Part shown: piece by piece, positions 1 through 8,246 of the stretch
Position numbering within the stretch: position 1 is the first letter of the stretch
Layout: every line of letters begins with the position of its first letter
NCBI RefSeq assembly: GCF_938030685.1
Contig: NZ_CALHHX010000163.1
Coordinates: forward strand, 1-17,285
Origin: an uncultured Campylobacter sp.
GTDB lineage: Bacteria > Campylobacterota > Campylobacteria > Campylobacterales > Campylobacteraceae
Length of the DNA: 17,285 bases
Direction of reading: 5' to 3'
Notes under the pieces: model-generated
Databases searched by the model: none
The model's input: only the letters and a program-made list of their open reading frames with translations
Told to the model about the DNA's origin: nothing
Translations under genes and position numbers: made by a program

Positions 1-99
1 ATGAAAACCATAGCGTTGCAAAATACAGACGATAGCTATGAAAATGCCGCAATTATGGCTCTTGTCAAGCATTTGATGGAGATTATAAAGGGTTTTTAG
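1..99 (+). CDS. Small ORF, possibly a decayed antitoxin start
   Basis: A 32-codon ORF begins with ATG at the first base of the window and ends in TAG. Its protein starts MKTIALQ and contains ALVKHL, which resembles the N-terminus of small Campylobacter type II antitoxin-like proteins. The usual family is about twice this length. Another frame stays open past the stop (about 74-127, reading DGDYKGFLVAQG), so a frameshift may have truncated a longer gene. No toxin gene is visible in the window, and the ribosome binding site lies outside it. The family resemblance is from memory and weak; a chance ORF is possible. Confidence 0.3.
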   Translation: MKTIALQNTDDSYENAAIMALVKHLMEIIKGF

Positions 100-501
100 T
101 GGCTCAAGGGCTTTGCATTGCAAACTAAACTGCAGTAAAATTTTAAAGCACGACTGGCGGGCGTATGTGGCGGTTCGCATGATCTAAACCATCATAAATA
201 GTTTTCGGCGTCTTGCGGGTTTCTAAAACGCGGAATTTACAAAAACAGCTGCAAATTTACGCGGTAAATTAAAGTGCAGTTTCGTAGAAATTAAGAAATC
301 AATTTAAATTGCAAATGGTAGTTTTGCTGAGACAAATTCTGCTTCCTTGCAGTCAAATTCTGCGTTATAACCCAATTTTAAATGCTATAAAATTGAAATT
401 CTGCGGTACAAAGCACTTGTTTATAGGCTATGAGCGCAGCCTCTTTTGCAAAGCCTTTATGTTTCTGCCCTGTTAAAATAGTACTGCGTGTTTTGCGTAA
501 T
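100..501. other. Gene-free spacer with short repeats
   Basis: No convincing gene was found here. The word AAATTCTGC occurs three times in direct orientation (334-342, 355-363, 396-404), and a TATAAAAT-like stretch lies near 385-392. The region lies downstream of the minus-strand iron-uptake operon. I saw no strong GC stem followed by a T-run that would be a clear terminator. Confidence 0.5.
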
Positions 502-1638
502 CTATCTTATAAGCCTTTTTAAGCTCATCCAAAAACCGCTCGCGGCTAAAAACAAAAATGAAAGCGAAGATAGGCAAAATATAAGCTTGCCGATCTGCCC
601 GAAAATTTCGCCCGAATGAATATCTAAAACCGCCGTGCGTATCGTCATAAAAAGCGGCATTTGCGCTTTCATATCGGCAAATTTAACGTCCCTTAAAATT
701 TCGCCGCTCGTAGCATCGATCGTGATCCTATTAAATTCATCGCTCTCGTCGCTTGCAATCCCGTATATCGCGCTATATACTCCGTCTTTTGGATTAAGCA
801 TTATGTTAAAAAATTTAAAATTTTCGCCGTATTTTTGGGTAAAAATTTTAAACATCGCGTCGATCTCCCGTAGTTTGCTTGTATCCTTAAACCCAGACTT
901 TTGGCTAGGTTCAAATTTTTCAGCTTTATAAATTTGCTCCTCGCCCAAAATTTTATTCGTTAGTCTTGCTAACCAGTCATAAGAAAAATATAGCCCGCTC
1001 GCGCTTATAGCAAAAAGTATTACAGCCGCATAGATGCCCGTGCATCCGTGGATCTGATAAAGTAGCGCGTAGCCGCGAACTTTGAAGTTGATCTTCAGCG
1101 CTTTTGTAAGCTTGCATCTAAAAAACGGATAATAGATCAAAATCCCGCTTAGCAAAAGCAAAATGAGCCCTAGCGTGCTAAGTGCCACGATTTGCCTGCC
1201 GATCTCGCGAGCCCCCTCGCCAAAGGCAAGCTCAAAGCCTAGATTTGTATGTAGGCTTAGCACAACGTTCATTATCCTCTCTTCATAGTTCTCGCCGACG
1301 ATTTGTCCGTCATAAGGGCTCAAAAGATACGCTCTTGCTCGTCCTTTGCCGTCTTTGCCCGCGACTTCGATGCTTGCGCCGCCGTCTTTTATGCCGATTA
1401 GCTCCGGCGTGAAGCTACTTTGCTTCTCGCCGAAAATTTTTAAAATTTCAGAAATTTTTAGGCGAGGCGCATCTTTTTGGACGGCGAAAGACTGCCGCTC
1501 GTTAATCGCGTCAAAAATTTCATCGTGATACGAGATGAAACAGCCCGACAAGGCGACTACGAGCAGTGGTAGTGCACAAAGCAGAGACAAAATTAAATGG
1601 ACGTTGAACCAAAAGTTTTTCTTTAAAACTCTCCTCAT
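502..1638 (-). CDS. PepSY-associated TM (PiuB-type) membrane protein
   Basis: A 378-residue inner-membrane protein of the PepSY_TM/PiuB family. Members sit beside TonB-dependent receptors and are thought to help iron-siderophore use, probably by electron transfer or reduction at the inner membrane. Hydrophobic segments lie at about residues 9-36 (after a short basic N-terminus), 150-172, 192-218 and 350-374, with a long periplasmic loop between the first two. Conserved-looking histidines occur in FNVHLIL, LSLHTNLGFE, YQIHGCTG and LDIHSGEIFG, as in family members suspected of binding heme. The gene starts 32 bp after the stop of the upstream TonB receptor on the same strand, so the two form an operon. 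The Shine-Dalgarno match before the ATG is weak, suggesting coupling to receptor translation or transcription. Substrate is not determinable. Confidence 0.85.
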   Translation of the reverse strand: MRRVLKKNFWFNVHLILSLLCALPLLVVALSGCFISYHDEIFDAINERQSFAVQKDAPRLKISEILKIFGEKQSSFTPELIGIKDGGASIEVAGKDGKGRARAYLLSPYDGQIVGENYEERIMNVVLSLHTNLGFELAFGEGAREIGRQIVALSTLGLILLLLSGILIYYPFFRCKLTKALKINFKVRGYALLYQIHGCTGIYAAVILFAISASGLYFSYDWLARLTNKILGEEQIYKAEKFEPSQKSGFKDTSKLREIDAMFKIFTQKYGENFKFFNIMLNPKDGVYSAIYGIASDESDEFNRITIDATSGEILRDVKFADMKAQMPLFMTIRTAVLDIHSGEIFGQIGKLIFCLSSLSFLFLAASGFWMSLKRLIR

Positions 1639-1670
1639 CGTTCAAATTTCATCTTTAAATTTTGCTCGAA

Positions 1671-3651
1671 TTAAAAATTTACGTTGAAGCCGAGCTGAAA
1701 TTTACGACCCTCAGCTATGAGGTATCTGGTAGGGTGTTCGTCTATGAATTTCTCATCAAACAGATTGTAAACGCTAAAATTTATGCTTGCGTTTTTAGTG
1801 ATTTTGTAATTCATCCCTACGTCGGTAACGGCGTAACCCTTAGTTTTTACGTAAACGCCGTTTTTGACCCTGCTCATATAATTCATCTGAGCCCAGAGGT
1901 TTAGGTCTTTACTAAGGTCGTAATCAAGTCCCGTTTTTATCATATAGCGCGGGGTGTCGGTCAGCGCTTTGCCCTCGTTTTCGCCTGATTTTTGTTTTGA
2001 TTTAGCATAGGTATAGTTTGCGTGAAATGCTAAATTTGATAAAATTTTCCACTCGCCGCTAAGCTCAAGTCCGTCTATGGAGGCTCTGCCGACATTTACG
2101 TTTTCATAAATTCCAAAATAGGTTTTGCCTTGATAAACACAAGTCCAAGTAGCGGGATTATTAAAATCCGCTCCCGATCCCCAGCCGCCGCATCTTACGA
2201 CGCTATCGATCTTGTCTTTGAAGTCGGTGTGAAAAACGGTCGCCGAAAGGCTTAGATTATCGTTATTGTCATACATCGTTCCGACCTCGTAATTTACGCT
2301 AGTTTCGGGCTTGAGGCTGCTTCGCCCCAGTCTGATACCGCGTCCGTGATTTATCGGAATTTTTAGCCCTTCGGATCTATCGTCGATATTAGGCGTCGTA
2401 TAGCCCGCCGATACGCCTCCCTTAAACGATAAATTTTCATTTAGATGATAAACGATGTAGCCGCGCGGCGCAAAGTGTCCGCCGTAGTCTTTGTCGTAGT
2501 TGTATCTTAAGCCCGCAGTCAGTGCAAGCGCGTCCGTGACATAAAAATTATCCTCTCCAAATACCGACACATCCCATCTTTTTAGATGCGCATCATCGCT
2601 AAAGCCCGGCTCATTTTGTGATGAATCCAGCTTCTCATGGCGATACTGCGCGCCGAGCGTTAAGGTATTTGAGTCAAAAAGATACGAGCCTTGAGTATTA
2701 AATATCGTAGATCTTAGCCTGATGTCGCTTGCGGCTTGATCGGAAAAGGTTTTTGTAACCTCGTGCGATAGATAGGTATCGGTTAGAAATTTATCGTATC
2801 TTCCGCTATGCGAGAGCGAAATTTGATCGTCTTTGTCGTCTTCGTGAGTGTTATATCCTAGATACGCCGTTTTGCCTAGAGTTCTTGAGGTCAAGTTTTT
2901 AGTGTGTTTGTAATCAAGCGCGAGATCGTCGTTCTCGGTAGGCTTATACATAAGCTTCGCACCGAAATTCTTATCCGCGTCTTTTGGATTGCCGTAGTCT
3001 TTGGCGTCTTCAAATTTATGAAAATATCGCCCGTAAAGCGAAATTCCGAGTGCGTCTGGCACTATCGCGCCGCTTGCATAAAATCCAGTAGAGTAGCCAT
3101 TGCCTATGTCTTTGTGCTGCGCGATGTCGTAGTAGCCGTTTATATTGGCGCTAGGTTCATTAGAAAAGCCCTTGGTGATGATGTTTATCACGCCACCCAT
3201 AGCGTCGGTACCGTATAGAGAACTCATCGGTCCGCGGATGACTTCCACGCGGGCGATAGCATTTGCGGGCGGGATGAAGCTTTGGATGCTTCCTTGTGAG
3301 CCGAAACCCGGAAATGCGCTCTCGCTGGAAACAGGACGACCGTCGATTAAAATTTTAGTATATTTTGAATCCATACCACGCATTCTGATATCGCTTTTGC
3401 CCTTCATTGAGCTAAATCTAGGCGCGGAATATACGCCGGGTATATCCTTTACGATGTCGGCTACGTCTTTGTGATTTCTCTTTTCGATCTCTTTTTGAGG
3501 TATTACCGAGATCGACGCCGGCGCTTCTTTGATATCTTGCTCAAAGGCGGTGGCGCTTACGACGATCTCTCCTAAATCGGCCTCTTGCCCCCCCCCATAG
3601 TTGTGCGGTCAAAATCGAAACTGCCACGAGCGATAAATGCAAACTGCGCAT
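1671..3651 (-). CDS. TonB-dependent siderophore receptor, phase-OFF (G9 frameshift)
   Basis: An outer-membrane TonB-dependent receptor of the CirA/FepA/CfrA type, likely for ferric catecholate siderophores (substrate inferred). The ATG at 3651 has an AAAAGGA ribosome binding site and encodes a signal peptide (MRSLHLSLVAVSILTAQLW). It runs into nine G on the coding strand (C at 3588-3596). With G9 the frame shifts and ends at 3541 after 36 residues. With G8 (or G11) the signal peptide joins QEADLGEIVVSAT, a TonB box, then the plug (IRMRGMDSKYTKILIDGRP, VEVIRGPMSSLYGTDAMGG) and the barrel, ending in FNVNF: 659 residues, normal for the family. The longest uninterrupted frame (from ATG 3407, 578 residues) lacks the export signal and the start of the plug, so it is not a believable product. 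The downstream neighbour is a PepSY-TM protein. A palindrome overlaps the promoter. A sequencing error in the run is the main alternative to phase variation. Confidence 0.9.
3588..3596. repeat. Nine-base C/G homopolymer (contingency tract)
   Basis: Nine consecutive C on the plus strand, read as G9 in the receptor mRNA, sit directly after the signal peptide codons. I noticed no comparable G/C run elsewhere in the window. Poly-G tracts of this length are the standard slipped-strand switches in Campylobacter surface genes. Confidence 0.9.
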
Positions 3652-3698
3652 TATTATGTCCTTTTGATAAAATTTTGCGAATGAAATTCACGGACGAA

Positions 3699-3704
3699 AT
3701 TATA
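3699..3704 (-). promoter_or_regulatory. Putative -10 element of the TonB receptor operon
   Basis: The minus strand reads TATAAT here, 47 bp upstream of the receptor ATG (3651). It is a perfect sigma-70 -10 hexamer. A hexamer 17 bp further upstream (about 3722-3727) has no good -35 match, as is usual in Campylobacter. Confidence 0.55.
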
Positions 3705-3716
3705 GCTCCGAAAAGA

Positions 3717-3739
3717 TTAAATATTTATGAAATATTAAA
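3717..3739. promoter_or_regulatory. Palindromic operator candidate over the -35 region
   Basis: AATATTT and AAATATT flank a 3-bp centre (3720-3736), and two further complementary base pairs lie outside one mismatch on each side. The palindrome covers the expected -35 position of the receptor promoter. Placement and AT-rich dyad symmetry suit a Fur-type repressor site, which would give iron repression. The sequence only loosely matches the Fur consensus, so the regulator is inferred. Confidence 0.4.
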
Positions 3740-4377
3740 AGGCGTTATCGCTATCAAGCATATTTGATTCTCCCGTGCAATCGCTATTTATAGGCATTGA
3801 TGAATAAAATTTTATTTGCTCTTGGCGGTTTAAAGAGCGAATGAGAAATTTAAAGGCGCAATGAGCTTTAAAAATTTACGCCGCGTTGTAAATATCAAAA
3901 TTTAAATGCAGTGAGCTCGGGATATCTGTCATTAGTGTGCGCCGTGGGTTTTTGCAGAGAAATTTAATGAGACTTTGCGAAGCGTAGCCGATGTGCACAG
4001 AAGCGAACCGCAATTAAATTTTTACGGCGAATTTAAAGCAGCGTATTTTTAATACTAATTTTTCAAGCGTTAAAATGCGGCTTGCAGCGGTTAGTGCGGT
4101 AAATTTACTTCGCGGTTGCAGTTAAATTTTTCCGCCACGCGGAGTAAATGTCGCGCATAAATTGAATTCGCCGCCTAGAAGCTAAATTTCGCGTCGCAGT
4201 TAAATATCTCTGTTCGCAATAGTCAAATCACAGCGAGCTCAACGCTGCAAATTTAGAGCCCGCAGGCGTAAGCGCTTCACTTGCGGTTGAGCCGAGATCT
4301 CTTATTATAAGACACCTATTGTTCGCATTCCCGCGCCCGTCTAAGACAAGCCACGCCGCATTTTAAATTTTAAAATT
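3740..4377. other. Long spacer without a recognisable gene
   Basis: About 640 bp between prs and the receptor promoter. It holds scattered AAATTT-type words and short open stretches in several frames, none longer than about 25 codons with a credible start. A 13-bp perfect palindrome (TCTTATTATAAGA) is at 4300-4312. No tRNA fold, insertion sequence or strong terminator was seen. It may contain decayed coding sequence. Confidence 0.5.
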
Positions 4378-5307
4378 TTATTTGAATAAGCTGTTCACGC
4401 TCTCGTCGTGATATACGCGTCTGATGACCTCGCCGAAAAGCGGAGCGACGCTGATTACCTTGATGCGGTCGCTTTCTTGCTTTAGCGGGATCGTGTCGGT
4501 CACGACGAGGCCGTCCAGCGCGCCGCTTTCGATGCGCTCGTATGCCGGGCCGCTTAGTACGGCATGCGTACAAAACGCACTGACGCTCTTTGCGCTCTGT
4601 TCTTTAAATGCGCCCGCGGCCTTGACGATGGTGCCCGCGGTATCGATCATATCGTCGATTAGGATCACGTCCTTGCCCGCGACGTCGCCGATGATATTCA
4701 TCACTTCGCTTTTGTTCGCCTCCTCGCGGCGCTTATCGACGATCACCAGATCGAGCGAGAGCTTTTTAGCGAAGCTTCTGGCGCGCGCGACGCCGCCAAC
4801 GTCGGGGCTAGCAATGATCGGATTTTTTAAATTTTTCTCTTTCAGGTAGTCCAAAAATATCAGCGAGCCGTAGAGGTTATCGACCGGCACGTCGAAAAAG
4901 CCCTGTATCTGCCCCGCGTGCAGATCCATCGTGACGACGCGGTCGATTCCCGCCGTCTGCATCATATTTGCCACGAGCTTCGCGCTGATCGGCACGCGCG
5001 GGGCTGCTTTGCGGTCTTGGCGAGCGTAGCCGAAGTAGGGCACTACCGCCGTGATCGAGCTCGCGCTGGAGCGCTTAAGCGCATCGGTTAGGATCAAAAG
5101 CTCCATTAGGTTGGAATTCGTCGGCGCGCATGTAGGCTGGATGACGAAGACGTCCTTACCGCGCACGCTCTCGCCGATCTGGACGCTGATTTCGCCGTCG
5201 CTGAAGGTTTTGATCGCGCACTCGCTAAGCGGCAGCGAGAGATATTTGGAGATTTTTTTGGCAAATTCGGGATTTGCGGTGCCGGAGAAAATTTTATATC
5301 CGCGCAT
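4378..5307 (-). CDS. prs: Ribose-phosphate pyrophosphokinase
   Basis: PRPP synthetase, 309 residues, the normal length for bacterial class I enzymes. It transfers pyrophosphate from ATP to ribose 5-phosphate, supplying PRPP for purine, pyrimidine, histidine, tryptophan and NAD synthesis in the cytoplasm. The N-terminal half carries FSDGEISVQI, the ATP-binding stretch YFGYARQDRK and VTMDLHAGQIQGFF. The C-terminal half has SPDVGGVARAR, the flexible-loop area DKRREEAN and the PRPP-binding loop DVILIDDMIDTAGT. The ATG is preceded by AAAGG at good spacing. It stands alone between two long spacers. In this window a PRPP-using-type protein (the ComFC-like gene) also occurs, but it is not linked to prs. 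Confidence 0.97.
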   Translation of the reverse strand: MRGYKIFSGTANPEFAKKISKYLSLPLSECAIKTFSDGEISVQIGESVRGKDVFVIQPTCAPTNSNLMELLILTDALKRSSASSITAVVPYFGYARQDRKAAPRVPISAKLVANMMQTAGIDRVVTMDLHAGQIQGFFDVPVDNLYGSLIFLDYLKEKNLKNPIIASPDVGGVARARSFAKKLSLDLVIVDKRREEANKSEVMNIIGDVAGKDVILIDDMIDTAGTIVKAAGAFKEQSAKSVSAFCTHAVLSGPAYERIESGALDGLVVTDTIPLKQESDRIKVISVAPLFGEVIRRVYHDESVNSLFK

Positions 5308-5338
5308 TTTGATGACCTTTGGATTGAAATTTGCTCGA

Positions 5339-5344
5339 ATTCTA
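5339..5344 (-). promoter_or_regulatory. Putative -10 element of prs
   Basis: The minus strand reads TGTAGAAT, a -10 hexamer (TAGAAT) with an upstream TG-like extension, 31 bp before the prs ATG. No clear -35 is seen. Confidence 0.45.
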
Positions 5345-6072
5345 CACCAAAAGCGCTAAATTTTAGCTAATTCGCTCGCCGCGCTCGCGTAAAATTCATA
5401 AGCGTGCATCGCGAACCGCAGCCAGTTTGCGAGATAAATTCTTTAAAATTTCAGGGCGGCTCGGCTTGCCGCGGTCTTATTCTGGCGAAATTTGGCTTTG
5501 ACTTACGGCGCCCGCGAGCGATCGGCGCCCGCGTTTTTGTACGAGCAGCCGCGCAGATTGCGGGCAAAATCGTATCGCAAAGTTTTATGAAAGTTTAAGA
5601 GAGCGCATCAAAACGAGGGCGCGGTATGGCTAAAGTCGTATTGCGTAGGCGTCGATGAGCGCGGAATTTTATATTTGCAATACAGACGCGCAAAATTTTA
5701 TTTTTAGAGCTGCAGAGAGCGCGCGTAAATTTAGATTTTGAGCTCGCACGGGACAGACTGCGCGGATACCTGCGGCGCGCTAAATTTAGACTGTCGCGGC
5801 GTATGAATTTTTAGATCGCCAGCGCGGTTAAATTTAAAGCGCGCTTTGACGATCAAATTTAAAGCTCGGCTTTTAAAACCTGTCCGCGCGCCGCGAAATT
5901 TTAAAATTTATCGCGCGACTTTGGTCTGTCACGTAAATTTAGACACCGCCCTTGCGCGCTTAAATTTTAAAATCGCGCAGGCTAGCTTCGTCGCGTAAAT
6001 TTCGATATCGTTTTTACTTGCTTAAATTTTAAAATGGCGCGGCGCGGAGATAAATTTAATCCGCAGTGAGCG
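5345..6072. other. Long spacer with AAATTT islands
   Basis: About 730 bp with no gene that I can support. From 5726 to 6058 there are about ten AT-rich islands built on AAATTT (TAAATTTA or AAATTTTAAAAT), spaced roughly 26-55 bp apart and separated by GCG-rich sequence. Short ORFs across the region have no ribosome binding site or recognisable protein. Confidence 0.55.
6044..6064 (-). terminator. Possible hairpin after dnaX
   Basis: GCGGA (6044-6048) pairs with TCCGC (6060-6064) around a palindromic TAAATTTA, nine bases beyond the dnaX stop. It forms a stem-loop, but no T-run follows on the minus strand, so termination is only a guess. Confidence 0.25.
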
Positions 6073-8154
6073 CTATTCTGTGATTTTGGTGGGCTCGCCG
6101 AATAGCCTATTTATCTCGGAGATCAAAATTTCCTTGCCGTCCTGCGCGCCGTTTGCGAGCTCGGCGAGGCCTGCCTTGGCGGCGTGCACGCTCTTACTCG
6201 TATCGCGGGGCTTTACGGCGTAGTTTTGCGGATCGGTAGATCTTAACAGATCATCCTTAGGCGGCTGTTTTTTGCCCTCGCCGCTAGTGCCGTTTTCTTT
6301 CGGTTTTGCTACTTTCGGCGCGGAATTTTTTTCAGAATTTTCGCTGCTTGAAATTTCATCCCGCGCGGAGCTTTCGGCATTTATCGCGCCCGTCTCGGAA
6401 TTTTGCGTGCCGCTTGTCGTAACGCTAGAATTTTCAAGCGGTTTTGCCGTGCTGCCTGCCCCGTCTTTTGCTTTGCCATTCGCTGTGCTATCTACGTTAC
6501 TAGAGGCGGAATTTTCCGCGCTGTTTTGCGCAGAATTTTCCTGCTTCTGCGGCGCGCCTTGTTCAATTTTGATTTTTGCGCCCTCGCCGAAAAGCGATTT
6601 TAGCACGCTATTTATCGCTCGTGAGCCCTTGCGTAGGTACTCTCTGTCCTGCCCCTGCGCGCGCGAGAGCAGATACAGCGTGCCGCGCTCGAGCTTTAAA
6701 AATTCCACGCACTTGCTAAATTTCTCGCCCAGATCGTAATCGCGGTCGTAAATTTTAGCTAGAAAATTCTCGTAAATTTCATTTTGAGCGCCCGTTTTGA
6801 CGGACGGGCTAGAATTTTTAGTCTGCGCCGCCGCGCTCGGTTTAATCTCGCCGCCTGCGTCAGGGCTTTGTTTTGCCGCACCGAAGTTTTGCGCAGGGCT
6901 TGCGGGACGTTTTGCGCTTGCCGTAAAGCTAGGCACGCCGCTTGTCGCGCTACTCTGGTCGCTCGGTGCAAAAGCCGCGCCGTCCGGCTCGCTATTTGGC
7001 GCAAAATTCGCGCTTTGTTTGGAATTTGACCTAAAATTCGGCGCAGAGTTTTGCACGTTTAAATTAGGCGCCGAAGCGGAAGGATAGCCCTCGCCTTGAT
7101 CCAGCGATCTGCCAACCTCGATCAGCTCGTCGATTTCGCGCAGATTGACCGCCTCCATCATCATAAAAATCATCATAGAAATTGCGTAGGTGTTGTCGGG
7201 GCTGATGGCGAGCATACTCTTAGCGCCCGCTAAAATGCGGAAAAACCGCTCATACATCAGCAGGCTAAATTTCGCGTCTCGGCGCAGGAATTTATCCTTT
7301 AAATTTGCGATCATCTCGTCGATTATCGTCTCGGCATTGTAGTTTTCGACCTCTTTGATGATCTCGATCGCGCCCGCGCGGTCCTGGCGCAGCACGACGT
7401 CTAAAATTTCGCCTATTTTGGCGGGATCGAGCAAGCCCAGCATATCGGCGATCGCGTGCTGCGTGATGCCTTCGCGGCTAAAGATAATCGCTTGATCGAG
7501 GAGCGTGAGCGTGTCTCGTAGCGAGCCCGAGCCGCTGCGCGCTAGAATTTCAAGCGCGCCCTCTTCGTAAGCGATGTTTTCGGTTTTTAAAATTTGCTCT
7601 AGGTGCGCTACGACGGCGCTTTTAGCGATCGGCTTAAAGCGAAAGTGCTGCGTGCGCGATAGCACGGTGACTGGAAGCTTGAGCGGATCGGTCGTCGCAA
7701 GGATAAATTTTACGTAGCTAGGCGGCTCCTCAAGCGTCTTTAAAAGCGCGTTGGAGGCCTCTTTGGTGAGCATATGCACTTCGTCGATGATGAAAATTTT
7801 AAAGCGCGCGCTTGCGGGATGATACTTCGTCTGCTCGATGAGCTCGCGGATATCGTCGATCTTGCGGTGGCTGGCGGCGTCCATCTCGATGATGTCGATG
7901 TGGCGCCCCTCGTTTGCCATTACGCAGTTATCGCAGATCTCGCACGGCTTGCCGGTAGGGCCTTTATCGCATAAAAGCGCTTTGGCAAAAATCCTAGCCG
8001 TCGAGGTTTTGCCGCTGCCGCGAAGTCCGCTGAAAAGATATGCGTGGCTCAGCCTGCCCGAATCCAGCGCGTGTGCGAGGCTTTTGGCGACGGCGTCTTG
8101 ACCGATGAGCTGCTCGAAGCTTTTGGGTCTGTATTTTAAAGCGAGTGCTTGCAA
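6073..8154 (-). CDS. dnaX: DNA polymerase III subunits gamma/tau
   Basis: The clamp-loader ATPase of the replicative polymerase, 693 residues. I place the start at the TTG at 8154 because it has AAAGGAG five bases upstream and gives the family N-terminus (QALALKYRPKSFEQLIGQ); the frame continues open to a TTG at 8184. The AAA+ core shows Walker A GLRGSGKT (43-50), a four-cysteine zinc module (C62, C71, C74, C77) and the DEVH Walker B in FIIDEVHML, followed by sensor-1 ATTDPLKLP. Beyond about residue 370 come two low-complexity segments rich in Ser, Ala, Asn, Lys and Glu, flanking a short folded stretch (YENFLAKIYDRDYDLGEKF). The end (ILISEINRLFGEPTKITE) resembles Campylobacter DnaX tails. Longer than many relatives because of the linkers. 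The gene is divergent from the lipoprotein gene. Confidence 0.95.
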   Translation of the reverse strand: MQALALKYRPKSFEQLIGQDAVAKSLAHALDSGRLSHAYLFSGLRGSGKTSTARIFAKALLCDKGPTGKPCEICDNCVMANEGRHIDIIEMDAASHRKIDDIRELIEQTKYHPASARFKIFIIDEVHMLTKEASNALLKTLEEPPSYVKFILATTDPLKLPVTVLSRTQHFRFKPIAKSAVVAHLEQILKTENIAYEEGALEILARSGSGSLRDTLTLLDQAIIFSREGITQHAIADMLGLLDPAKIGEILDVVLRQDRAGAIEIIKEVENYNAETIIDEMIANLKDKFLRRDAKFSLLMYERFFRILAGAKSMLAISPDNTYAISMMIFMMMEAVNLREIDELIEVGRSLDQGEGYPSASAPNLNVQNSAPNFRSNSKQSANFAPNSEPDGAAFAPSDQSSATSGVPSFTASAKRPASPAQNFGAAKQSPDAGGEIKPSAAAQTKNSSPSVKTGAQNEIYENFLAKIYDRDYDLGEKFSKCVEFLKLERGTLYLLSRAQGQDREYLRKGSRAINSVLKSLFGEGAKIKIEQGAPQKQENSAQNSAENSASSNVDSTANGKAKDGAGSTAKPLENSSVTTSGTQNSETGAINAESSARDEISSSENSEKNSAPKVAKPKENGTSGEGKKQPPKDDLLRSTDPQNYAVKPRDTSKSVHAAKAGLAELANGAQDGKEILISEINRLFGEPTKITE

Positions 8155-8212
8155 AATTTCTCCTTTGATCTTGCAATGATACAAAAAAATCTATAAATTT
8201 TAAATTTAGTGC

Positions 8213-8218
8213 TACAAT
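8213..8218 (+). promoter_or_regulatory. Putative -10 element of the lipoprotein-comFC unit
   Basis: TACAAT lies 28 bp before the ATG at 8247, in the AT-rich divergent spacer between dnaX and the lipoprotein gene. The start codon has AAAAAGGA as its ribosome binding site. Confidence 0.5.
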
Positions 8219-8246
8219 GCGCCCGAATTTCAGAAAAAGGATCAAA

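Noticed and set aside
1671..3407. TonB receptor starting at the ATG at 3407 (578 residues)
   Set aside because: It would lack a signal peptide, the TonB box and the first part of the plug, all of which are encoded just upstream. The true gene starts at 3651 and is interrupted by the G9 run.
3890..3970. Short protein-like frames on the minus strand (NDRYPELTAFKF)
   Set aside because: Only about 20 codons in any one frame, with no start or ribosome binding site; may be decayed coding DNA but not supportable.
4424..4849. 141-codon plus-strand ORF across prs
   Set aside because: Antisense shadow of prs.
6326..6332. A7 run in the dnaX mRNA as a programmed frameshift site for a gamma form
   Set aside because: It lies near the 3' end in the linker, far from where a gamma product would end, and I see no supporting stem or internal Shine-Dalgarno.
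6272..7087. Plus-strand ORFs (up to 155 codons) over the dnaX linker
   Set aside because: Mirror of the low-complexity linker; Phe/Ala/Ser-rich, no domain.
8155..8184. Longer dnaX start at the TTG at 8184
   Set aside because: The TTG at 8154 has AAAGGAG directly upstream and gives the family N-terminus; the extra ten residues include the ribosome binding site itself.
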